Below are positions 1 through 5,810 of a stretch of 7,537 nucleotides of DNA, piece by piece (within the stretch, counting starts at the first letter, position 1; the number at the start of each line of letters is the position of its first letter). Under the pieces are notes generated by a model, which was not told the DNA's origin, did not search any database, and worked only from the letters and a program-made list of their open reading frames with translations. A program made the translations under genes and the position numbers. The DNA is from an uncultured Ruminococcus sp. (lineage in GTDB: Bacteria; Bacillota; Clostridia; Oscillospirales; Acutalibacteraceae): positions 1-7,537 of the forward strand of contig CADCQO010000203.1 of assembly GCA_902803585.1 (NCBI GenBank), read 5' to 3'.

Positions 1-165
1 GCTGTCGTACATCGGAGGGCCGATAAAAGTACCGAGTGTCTTTTCATCGGGCAGAGGGCGGTTTTTCTCTGCGAAAATCTTTCTGACACAGCTCAGGATT
101 CCTTCACCCGACTCACTTAATGTCCCGTCCAGATCGAACAGGGCAATATCATATTGTTTCATCAT
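1..165 (-). CDS. HAD-family hydrolase, phosphoglycolate phosphatase-like (partial, N-terminal 55 residues)
   Basis: Only the first 55 codons lie in the window; the rest runs off the left edge. The N-terminus reads MMKQYDIALFDLDGTLSES, the HAD motif I (DxDGT) with nucleophile Asp11 and general acid/base Asp13. It is followed by a helical cap start and FIGPPMYDS, a segment usual in Gph/PgmB-like HAD subfamily I phosphatases. Such enzymes dephosphorylate small phosphorylated metabolites in the cytoplasm; the substrate cannot be read from this fragment. The ATG at 165 is doubled by another at 162, and AGGTGA lies just upstream, so either could be used. The gene starts 27 nt after the tex stop codon with no terminator between, so it is probably the last visible gene of the tex operon. 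Family assignment is firm; a specific name such as gph would be a guess. Confidence 0.88.
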   Translation of the reverse strand, partial: MMKQYDIALFDLDGTLSESGEGILSCVRKIFAEKNRPLPDEKTLGTFIGPPMYDS

Positions 166-192
166 GCTTCACCTATTCTTTTTTCCTTCTGC

Positions 193-2331
193 TCATTTCA
201 TCGTCAGGGAAATACGGTTTCTGGCTGTATCGACAGAAAGTACCCGTACGGTAATCACATCACCGACTGACAATACATCGGACGGGTGACGGATACGCTT
301 CTGACTCATCTGTGAAATATGTACCAGACCGTCCTGATGCACACCGATGTCGACAAAAGCACCAAAGTCGATGACGTTTCTCACAGTGCCTTTCAGCTCC
401 ATGCCGGGTTTCAGATCTTTGATGTCGAGTACATCTGTACGCAGTAAGGGAGGGGGCAGTTCATCTCTGGGGTCACGTCCGGGCTTCATCAGTTCATTCA
501 CGATGTCCAACAAGGTGGGAACGCCTGTACCGATTTTCTCAGCCGCCGTTTCCCTGCCGATACTTTCCACCTTCTGCCGCAGTCCTTCCACACCGCCGTT
601 TTTGACATCCGTCAGCTCATAGCCGCACAAGTTCAGCAGTTTTCCGGCAGCGTCATAGGATTCGGGGTGTACACCGGTATGATCGAGCGGGTTGCTGCTT
701 TCCGGTACACGCAGAAAGCCTGCACACTGTTCAAATGTTTTCGGGCCGAGCTTGGAAACCTTTTTCAGTTCTGCACGGGAAGTGAATGCACCGTTTTCCT
801 CACGGTATGCCACAATATTTCTGGAAACAGCCGCACTGATGCCAGCTACCCTCGACAGCAGCGCCGGTGATGCGGTATTCAGATCAGCACCGACTGTATT
901 GACACAATCCTCTACTACTCCGTCCAGTGCCTCACTCAGCCGTTTCTGCGGCATATCATGCTGGTACTGACCGACACCAATAGCCTTCGGCTCGATTTTC
1001 ACCAGCTCCGCCAGCGGATCCTGCAAACGTCTTGCAATAGATACCGCACTGCGTAACGTCAGATCAAGGTCAGGCATTTCCGCCGCCGCTAATTCAGACG
1101 CTGAATAGACAGATGCGCCCGCTTCGCTGACAACCATATAGGACACTTTTTCCTCTATTTCACCGATACACTCAGCGGTAAACATTTCTGTTTCCTTTGA
1201 TGCCGTACCGTTGCCGATCGCAATAATCGCTGCGTGATACTTTCTGATCATATTTTTCAGGGTCTGCTTTGACTTTTCAATCTGTGCGGCGCTGTGCGTG
1301 GGATAAATTACCGCTGTATCCAGCACTCTGCCGGTAGGATCGACAACTGCCAGTTTACAGCCTGTGCGGTAGCCGGGATCAAGACCGATCGCTGTATGTC
1401 CCTTCACAGGGGGCTGCATCAGCAGCTGTCGCAGGTTCACTGCAAACAGCTTAATCGCCTGTTCATCGGCTTTTTCCGTCATCTCTGCACGGATTTCACG
1501 TTCTGCGGACGGAAAAATCAGACGGCTGTAGGCATCATCACAAGCCGCTTTCACCAGTTCTGCACACTCGTTTTGTGCTGTCAGTATCAGACGATAAACA
1601 ATTGTCAGGCATTTTGAGGCTTCAATGTCGACGCTGACCTTCAGAAAGCCCTCACGCTCTCCCCTGTCAATCGCCAATACACGATGTCCTGCGATACTTT
1701 TGACCGGCTCGCTGTAATCGTAGTAGGAAGCATATACACTATCCTGTTCGGGGTCTGCGGCTTTTGTGCGGACATTGGCATTCAGGCGGATAATATTCCT
1801 CAGCCGTTTACGGATTTCCGCATTGTCGGAAACATTCTCAGCGATAATATCCATCGCTCCCTGCAGTGCTTCTTCTGCTGTCAGCACTCCCTTTTCTTCG
1901 CTGATGTACTGTTCAGCTTCTTTCTGCACATCAAGGTCATTCTGGGCAAAAATCGCCTGTGCCAGACGGTCCAGTCCCTTTTCCTTTGCCACAGAGGCTC
2001 TTGTTTTGCGCTTAGGCTTGTAGGGACGGTAAATATCCTCGATTTCCGTCAGCATCTTTGCGTTTTGCAGTGCCTGACTGATCTCATCTGTCATCTGTCC
2101 GAGTTCTTCGATCAGGTGACGCACCTCTTCTTTTCTCTTGTCAAGATTTCGCAGGTACTCCAGCCGTTCGCTGACAGCACGGATTGTCTGGTCATCCATT
2201 GTACCGTGCATTTCTTTACGGTAGCGGGCAATAAACGGTATGGTGTTGCCCTCGTCCAGCAAAGCAATGATGTTATCAGCGTATTCTTCCCTGATGCCGA
2301 ATTCTTCCGACAACTGTTTAGCGTGTTCCAT
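193..2331 (-). CDS. tex: Tex family S1 RNA-binding protein (transcription accessory protein)
   Basis: A complete 712-residue Tex protein, the usual length in Firmicutes. Domains in order: the helical Tex N-terminal region (about 1-190, with the typical GNTIPFIARYRKE segment at 28-40), a YqgF/RNase H-like domain beginning at GHTAIGLDPGYRTGCK (311-326), paired helix-hairpin-helix motifs (about 480-545, including VGADLNTAS and LGPKTFEQCAGFLR), and a C-terminal S1 domain (about 641-712, with GTVRNVIDFGAFVDIGV). Tex proteins are cytoplasmic nucleic-acid-binding factors linked to transcription and, in some pathogens, toxin or virulence expression; the exact biochemical role is not settled. The start is fixed by AAGGAG ending about 7 nt before the ATG at 2331. 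It lies 27 nt after the Glu-Ser repeat membrane protein and 27 nt before the HAD gene, suggesting co-transcription. Nothing appears broken. Confidence 0.97.
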   Translation of the reverse strand: MEHAKQLSEEFGIREEYADNIIALLDEGNTIPFIARYRKEMHGTMDDQTIRAVSERLEYLRNLDKRKEEVRHLIEELGQMTDEISQALQNAKMLTEIEDIYRPYKPKRKTRASVAKEKGLDRLAQAIFAQNDLDVQKEAEQYISEEKGVLTAEEALQGAMDIIAENVSDNAEIRKRLRNIIRLNANVRTKAADPEQDSVYASYYDYSEPVKSIAGHRVLAIDRGEREGFLKVSVDIEASKCLTIVYRLILTAQNECAELVKAACDDAYSRLIFPSAEREIRAEMTEKADEQAIKLFAVNLRQLLMQPPVKGHTAIGLDPGYRTGCKLAVVDPTGRVLDTAVIYPTHSAAQIEKSKQTLKNMIRKYHAAIIAIGNGTASKETEMFTAECIGEIEEKVSYMVVSEAGASVYSASELAAAEMPDLDLTLRSAVSIARRLQDPLAELVKIEPKAIGVGQYQHDMPQKRLSEALDGVVEDCVNTVGADLNTASPALLSRVAGISAAVSRNIVAYREENGAFTSRAELKKVSKLGPKTFEQCAGFLRVPESSNPLDHTGVHPESYDAAGKLLNLCGYELTDVKNGGVEGLRQKVESIGRETAAEKIGTGVPTLLDIVNELMKPGRDPRDELPPPLLRTDVLDIKDLKPGMELKGTVRNVIDFGAFVDIGVHQDGLVHISQMSQKRIRHPSDVLSVGDVITVRVLSVDTARNRISLTMK

Positions 2332-2358
2332 GTACTTTCTCCTTTTCCTTGCTGTGCA

Positions 2359-3306
2359 TTATTTTTTCTTTGCTCTTTTCGTTCCGAATTTCAAAAAAGA
2401 CGGCACAAAATCCCCTCTTGCCCTCAGAATCAGTATAACCGCTACGGTCAGTGCCATTCCGAAGAACGAAAAAATCATAATGCCGATCAGAAACGACCGT
2501 ACATTATTGGGACGTGCAGGCTGTACCGCCGCCGCATCGGGAACGGTTTCATTGACGGGTACAAGCGGTATATCGTCGATATAACCATAAGGCCCTTCGG
2601 ACGATTCTTCGTCAAGCCTTCTCAGACTGGTTTCAAAAGAAATTTCCGAAGGTTCTTCCTTATGGTGTATGGGAAGAACCGCCGACAGATTTTCCAGAAA
2701 CTGCAGAGGGTCGTGCTTCAGTTTCCTGCTGGTGCTTACAATGCTTTCCTGTTCAACAGGCTCTTTGCTTTCTTCATGGGAAACGACTGGATTTCTGCTG
2801 CTTTCTTCCATATGGCTGCTCTCTTCCGGACGGCTGCTTTCTTCTGACGGTTCAGTGCTTTCAGAAGAACTTTCTGAGGAACTTTCAACGGAACTTTCAG
2901 CGGAACTTTCCGCAGAGCTTTCAACAGAACTTTCCGCAGAGTTTTCAACAGAACTTTCAGCGGAACTTTCAGCAGAGCTTTCGGCTGAACTTTCAGCAGA
3001 GCTTTCGGCTGAACTTTCAGCGGAACTTTCAGCAGAGCTTTCGGCTGAACTTTCAGCGGAGCTTTCCGCAGAGCTTTCGGCAGAGCTTTCGGCGGAACTT
3101 TCAGCGGAGCTTTCCGCAGAGCTTTCGGCGGAACTTTCGGTCTGACTTTCAGCAAAACTGCTTTCTATGATTTCCTGTGATACCAGAATACTGTTTTCTT
3201 CCTGAGAAGCAGCTTCCTCTCCTTCGGCATGGGCATTCATTACCATTCCCGCCACAAATACTGCTGTCAACATAAGCGATACGAGATAGTATCTGACATT
3301 TTTCAT
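2359..3306 (-). CDS. Secreted single-pass membrane protein with Glu-Ser-Ser-Ala tandem repeat
   Basis: I do not recognise this 315-residue protein. It begins with a signal peptide (basic MKNVR, hydrophobic core to about 22, likely cleavage after AHA at 25-27). Residues 57-152 are 24 four-residue units, mostly ESSA with some ESSV, ESSS and ENSA. A less regular Glu/Ser region (EESSRPEESS and similar) runs to about 180. Residues 185-268 are of ordinary composition. A membrane segment follows at about 271-294 (FLIGIMIFSFFGMALTVAVILIL), then a basic cytoplasmic tail ending RAKKK. The predicted topology is outside-in: an acidic, probably unfolded stalk outside, a short tail inside. No LPXTG motif precedes the membrane segment, so this is not a sortase substrate. 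The start ATG at 3306 has GGCGGTGA upstream. It is the first gene of a probable operon with tex. A cell-surface spacer or wall-associated role is an inference only. Confidence 0.85.
   Translation of the reverse strand: MKNVRYYLVSLMLTAVFVAGMVMNAHAEGEEAASQEENSILVSQEIIESSFAESQTESSAESSAESSAESSAESSAESSAESSAESSAESSAESSAESSAESSAESSAESSAESSAESSVENSAESSVESSAESSAESSVESSSESSSESTEPSEESSRPEESSHMEESSRNPVVSHEESKEPVEQESIVSTSRKLKHDPLQFLENLSAVLPIHHKEEPSEISFETSLRRLDEESSEGPYGYIDDIPLVPVNETVPDAAAVQPARPNNVRSFLIGIMIFSFFGMALTVAVILILRARGDFVPSFLKFGTKRAKKK
2851..3138 (-). repeat. 12-bp coding tandem repeat (24 units, E-S-S-A) with 60-bp and 48-bp higher-order copies
   Basis: Twenty-four consecutive 12-bp units encode residues 57-152 of the membrane protein. 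The first 15 units in coding order are all ESSA; the last nine are more varied (ESSV, ENSA, ESSS, ESTE). Codons differ between units (AGT/AGC and TCC/TCT/TCA for Ser, GCT/GCG/GCC/GCA for Ala) while the peptide stays the same. Larger duplications are visible: the 60 bp at 2951-3010 and 3011-3070 differ at only three positions, and the blocks beginning at 3047 and 3095 share their first 35 bases. This indicates growth by duplication of multi-unit blocks. Confidence 0.97.
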
Positions 3307-3376
3307 TCCATCACCGCCATTATTTTTTACATCTTGCAGGACTGGCTGTCTGTGCCTGTTTCTGCATACTCCACTT

Positions 3377-3385
3377 ATTATAGCA
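3377..3385 (-). promoter_or_regulatory. Extended -10 promoter for the ESSA-repeat protein / tex operon
   Basis: The minus strand reads TGCTATAAT here, a perfect extended -10 element (TGn plus TATAAT). The hexamer 17 bp upstream is TTTTTT (3400-3405), a poor -35, which an extended -10 can compensate for. The predicted transcript starts near 3370 and has a leader of about 64 nt before the ATG at 3306. It lies between the spoIIP terminator and the first gene, the expected place for an operon promoter. Confidence 0.65.
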
Positions 3386-3436
3386 GAAATTTTCGCAGGA
3401 AAAAAGTACTATCCTCAAAAATATCGGGATTTCTGT

Positions 3437-3464
3437 AAAAAAAACAGGGGTGATTTTTCCCCTG
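3437..3464 (-). terminator. Intrinsic terminator after spoIIP
   Basis: On the minus strand CAGGGG (3464-3459), an 8-nt loop, and CCCCTG (3450-3445) form a perfect 6-bp GC-rich stem followed at once by eight T residues (3444-3437). It begins 4 nt after the spoIIP stop codon and separates the gpr-spoIIP group from the next promoter. Confidence 0.92.
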
Positions 3465-3468
3465 ACAG

Positions 3469-4659
3469 CTATTTTTCCTTATCACGGGCGTTTTCAAGCA
3501 CCTTTGCCAGCACCTGTCCCAGACAATAGCCAGTATAGCGCGCTTCCTCCAGCGTGTTGGATTCTGCGCCGACTTCTATCAGCAGGGAACCTGTATTGAC
3601 GTTCATGTTGTACATAAAATCCGAAAAATTCACAGGTCTTACCATGTCAGGGCATTTTTTCACGGCTTCCTCCTGTATCCGCAGTGCAAACCGCAAATTG
3701 TACTCCCAGTTCTGAAATTCCTCACAGCCGTCATAGTTGTATCCCGCCAGAATCATCATTTGTGCGCCCTGTCTGCCGTCCAGCGTAAACACGGGCTTGT
3801 ACTTTTCGGTATCCGTTCCGATACCGTCCCTGTGAATATCCAGTACTACTTTGATGCTCGGATATTTTTCCAGATATTCGCTGATGGTTTCCAGACTGCG
3901 GTCATAAGCACCGCTGTAACTCGGATAGTCGTGCAGGGTGGTATCGTGAATGGTCACTATCCCCGCCGCATTCAGTTGTTTCGCAATTTCCTCCCCTACG
4001 GCACAGACACTTTCTGAACGTTCCGTTGAACGGGGGAAAAAACTTTCGTAAAAATATCCCGTGTCATAGGTCAGGTAACTTTCGGAAGTGTGGGTATGGT
4101 AAATCAGCACCTGCGGCTGGTCGGTTTTCTCTATCGCAAACCCCAGCGGGCTGTTCAGTTCCTCTGCGATGTCGATTTCCGCAGACGCCGTATTCCGCAC
4201 CTGTATTCCCTCATAACTGCGGTTGCCTTCCGTTACCGTAATCTCATGTACGGGATACTGTTCCTCTCCTTCGTGTTCACGTTCATAGGCATTCAGCTCC
4301 TCCTGCGTGACGGCGGAAGCCTCAAAAGAAGAAGCCTTCTGCTTTGCGGGGGCAGGCTCCGTTTTCGGCTTGTCCGCCGCAGACACCTGTGCTGATACAG
4401 ACACCGCAGGTTTGCTCTCTGCCGGTGTTTCCTTTCTGGGCGGTGATACCGCAGACACCTCTGTTTTCTGCACCTCAGATGATGCCTGATAAACCGCCTG
4501 TCCTGTGGGCATAGCCATTTCTGCCGCCGCAATAGCAAAAGACGCATCGACACCTGATGATGCCATACGCCACACCGCACAGCACAGTCCTGCCGCCGCC
4601 AATAATACCGCTCCGATACCTGTACACCATTTCCGTAAAGCTTTTTTCCTGCTTTTCAT
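3469..4659 (-). CDS. spoIIP: Stage II sporulation protein P (engulfment peptidoglycan amidase/endopeptidase)
   Basis: A 396-residue protein with a basic N-terminus (MKSRKKALRK), one membrane anchor at about 12-35, a low-complexity Ser/Ala/Pro/Lys linker (about 55-120), and the SpoIIP catalytic domain from about 180 to the end. Family motifs are present: IYHTHTSESY (186-195, with metal-ligand-type His188 and Glu193), VLDIHRDG (272-279, His276) and LLIEVGAESNTLEEA (359-373, Glu362). SpoIIP is the zinc-dependent amidase and endopeptidase that works with SpoIID and SpoIIM in the mother-cell membrane, thinning septal peptidoglycan so that the mother cell can engulf the forespore. The ATG at 4659 has AAGGAG at a spacing of about 7 nt. 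Its place directly after gpr matches the order known in Bacillus. A sigma-E-like promoter and an inverted repeat lie in the 66-nt gap upstream. No key motif is missing. Confidence 0.95.
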   Translation of the reverse strand: MKSRKKALRKWCTGIGAVLLAAAGLCCAVWRMASSGVDASFAIAAAEMAMPTGQAVYQASSEVQKTEVSAVSPPRKETPAESKPAVSVSAQVSAADKPKTEPAPAKQKASSFEASAVTQEELNAYEREHEGEEQYPVHEITVTEGNRSYEGIQVRNTASAEIDIAEELNSPLGFAIEKTDQPQVLIYHTHTSESYLTYDTGYFYESFFPRSTERSESVCAVGEEIAKQLNAAGIVTIHDTTLHDYPSYSGAYDRSLETISEYLEKYPSIKVVLDIHRDGIGTDTEKYKPVFTLDGRQGAQMMILAGYNYDGCEEFQNWEYNLRFALRIQEEAVKKCPDMVRPVNFSDFMYNMNVNTGSLLIEVGAESNTLEEARYTGYCLGQVLAKVLENARDKEK

Positions 4660-4671
4660 CTGCTTTCTCCT

Positions 4672-4717
4672 TGTCTGTCACAATCCGTTTTCTTCTGTTT
4701 TATTTGTATGACAGACA
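4672..4717. repeat. Perfect 9-bp inverted repeat in the gpr-spoIIP gap
   Basis: TGTCTGTCA at 4672-4680 and TGACAGACA at 4709-4717 (plus-strand reading) are exact reverse complements separated by 28 nt. On the spoIIP transcript the second arm directly adjoins and overlaps by one base the AAGGAG ribosome binding site (4672-4667). The first arm lies at the predicted sigma-E -10 and spacer, upstream of the predicted start. There is no T tract, so it is not an intrinsic terminator. It could be a leader hairpin on readthrough mRNA or a protein-binding site. Confidence 0.7.
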
Positions 4718-4731
4718 GAATTTGTTTATGA
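4703..4731 (-). promoter_or_regulatory. Sigma-E-type promoter for spoIIP (predicted)
   Basis: The minus strand reads TCATAAA (4731-4725), a 14-bp spacer, then CATACAAA (4710-4703). Against the published B. subtilis sigma-E consensus, as I recall it (KMATATT, 13-15 bp, CATACAHT), this matches 5 of 7 and 7 of 8 positions with correct spacing. The -35 overlaps the gpr stop codon. In B. subtilis spoIIP is transcribed by sigma-E, so both place and type fit. A start near 4696 would leave a leader of about 36 nt. Confidence 0.62.
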
Positions 4732-5601
4732 TACCAATGCTGCCAGCGTATCAAAGTCATATTCCGGCTGAAGGGCGCAGTTGATCGCCATACCAACCAG
4801 TTTGGCGGCTCTGTCCGTTACAGCATCAATATTTCTCGGCGTGACCGTCATGTGAAGACTGTCTGATGATTTTCCGGCGGCTTCTTCAGGAAATCTGCCT
4901 CCCGAAAGGTCGTAAACCAATGTCGCCGCATCGACAACTGTGGGCACACCTACCGCAATGACCGGCACACCAAGCGTTTCTTCATTCAGCGGATAACGGT
5001 GGTTGCCGACACCTGAACCGGGTACAATGCCTGTATTGCCTAACTGTACAGTATTGCCCAGACGTTCCATGCTTCTGGCGGTCAGCGCATCTACCGCAAT
5101 GACCGCCGCCGGACGTATCACCTCTGTCAGTCCCCAAAGCATTTCCGCCGCTTCCAGACCTGTTTCTCCCAATACCCCCGCCGCAACTGCCGCTACGCTT
5201 CTCAGCCCTTTCAGACCTGTACTTTCTGCCAGATTTCCCTGTATATGCCGTGTGGCAAGAATATGCCCTATACTTTTCGCACCCAGTGCATCGGCCGTAA
5301 TTGCACGGTTGCCCAGACCTGCTACCAGCACAGCACCTTCCTGCGGTAGCATTTTCCGTATTTCCTTCGCCAGTCCTTCGATCTGTTCCCGCACGTTGCG
5401 GAAATCCTCTGTCAGGTTCATTCCTTCCGCTGTAACATAACGGCCTATCGGTTTTCTGACCAGTTCAGCCGCCTGCGGTGTCTGCACCTCTACGCAGGTC
5501 ACTCTGATATCAGCAAGCGAATATTCCTCTACACTAAGCCCCTCCATGCCGCCCTTCTGTACCTCTGTGTTTTCTATCGCCAGATCTGTCCTGATTTCCA
5601 A
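4726..5601 (-). CDS. gpr: Germination protease GPR (spore protease, TTG start)
   Basis: GPR is an aspartic protease of MEROPS family A25. It is made as a zymogen in the forespore and degrades small acid-soluble DNA-binding proteins when the spore germinates. Motifs seen, numbered from the chosen TTG start (291 residues): the N-terminal RTDLA (4-8), GLGNRAITADALG (95-107, Asp104) and VIAVDALTAR (167-176, Asp171). The two Asp residues match the catalytic pair known in B. megaterium GPR (127 and 193) with nearly the same separation. The frame stays open upstream to 5781, but that extension is unlike GPR, crosses the divergent promoter and has no ribosome binding site. The TTG at 5601 follows AGGTGAG and places RTDLA at the N-terminus as in the family. 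A GTG at 5610 is the alternative. spoIIP follows 66 nt downstream. I saw no convincing sigma-G or sigma-F promoter upstream. Confidence 0.94.
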   Translation of the reverse strand: MEIRTDLAIENTEVQKGGMEGLSVEEYSLADIRVTCVEVQTPQAAELVRKPIGRYVTAEGMNLTEDFRNVREQIEGLAKEIRKMLPQEGAVLVAGLGNRAITADALGAKSIGHILATRHIQGNLAESTGLKGLRSVAAVAAGVLGETGLEAAEMLWGLTEVIRPAAVIAVDALTARSMERLGNTVQLGNTGIVPGSGVGNHRYPLNEETLGVPVIAVGVPTVVDAATLVYDLSGGRFPEEAAGKSSDSLHMTVTPRNIDAVTDRAAKLVGMAINCALQPEYDFDTLAALVS

Positions 5602-5605
5602 TACT

Positions 5606-5612
5606 CTCACCT
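5606..5612 (-). promoter_or_regulatory. Ribosome binding site that decides the gpr TTG start
   Basis: The minus strand reads AGGTGAG followed by AGTA and TTG, a good Shine-Dalgarno at normal distance from the TTG at 5601. The in-frame GTG at 5610 lies inside this same element and has no comparable site of its own, so TTG is preferred. Confidence 0.72.
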
Positions 5613-5728
5613 CATCAAAAATCTGCAAATACAAACCAGAAACCGCAGTTTCAATTTTTGCTTTCTGCTGCCCATAGGAAATGACAAAAATAAAATAAAT
5701 CCGAAAAGATTTACGGCAAAAATGCTTG

Positions 5729-5757
5729 TTGACAGCCCCCTTTAATAGAAGTATAAT
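5729..5757 (+). promoter_or_regulatory. Consensus sigma-A promoter for the substrate-binding lipoprotein
   Basis: TTGACA (5729-5734) and TATAAT (5752-5757) are both perfect hexamers with the optimal 17-bp spacer. A start near 5764 gives a leader of about 47 nt to the ATG at 5811. The rest of the 5602-5810 intergenic region holds the gpr ribosome binding site, this leader, and GAGGG (5800-5804) as ribosome binding site of the lipoprotein gene. A second TTGACA at 5775-5780 has no -10 at proper distance. Confidence 0.92.
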
Positions 5758-5810
5758 AGCGGTGAGCGCAAAAATTGACATTCATACACTAAATAGATTG
5801 AGGGATAAAT

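Noticed and set aside
1684..2847. A 387-codon plus-strand frame antisense to tex and the repeat protein
   Set aside because: Its translation is Phe/Cys/Arg-rich without recognisable domains, and it crosses two well-supported genes including the 5' end of tex. It is a shadow of them.
2851..3138. CRISPR-like direct repeats here and at 7379-7537
   Set aside because: Both arrays are contiguous with no unique spacers, have periods divisible by three, and lie in frame within coding sequences.
2669..3145. A 158-codon plus-strand frame made of Glu-Leu-Ser-Ala units, and a 139-codon minus-strand frame rich in Lys/Ala/Leu/Pro over the same bases (2736-3155)
   Set aside because: A 12-bp repeat is a multiple of three, so any frame without a stop in one unit stays open through the array. 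Neither frame has a signal peptide, domain or plausible ribosome binding site, whereas the 2359-3306 frame has signal peptide, membrane segment and operon context.
5602..5760. Sigma-G or sigma-F promoter for gpr
   Set aside because: I looked for GCATR/GTATR with a CATnnTA or GGnnAnnnT element at 15-18 bp on the minus strand. Only partial matches appear (for example GCATT followed by poorly spaced AT-rich hexamers), not enough to report.
5775..5780. Second TTGACA downstream of the lipoprotein promoter
   Set aside because: No TATAAT-like hexamer lies 16-18 bp downstream; that distance falls at the ribosome binding site (about 5797-5804).
5602..5781. 60-codon N-terminal extension of gpr from the ATG at 5781
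   Set aside because: It is hydrophobic, not like GPR, lacks a ribosome binding site and crosses the perfect divergent promoter at 5729-5757. The TTG at 5601 with AGGTGAG fits the family N-terminus.
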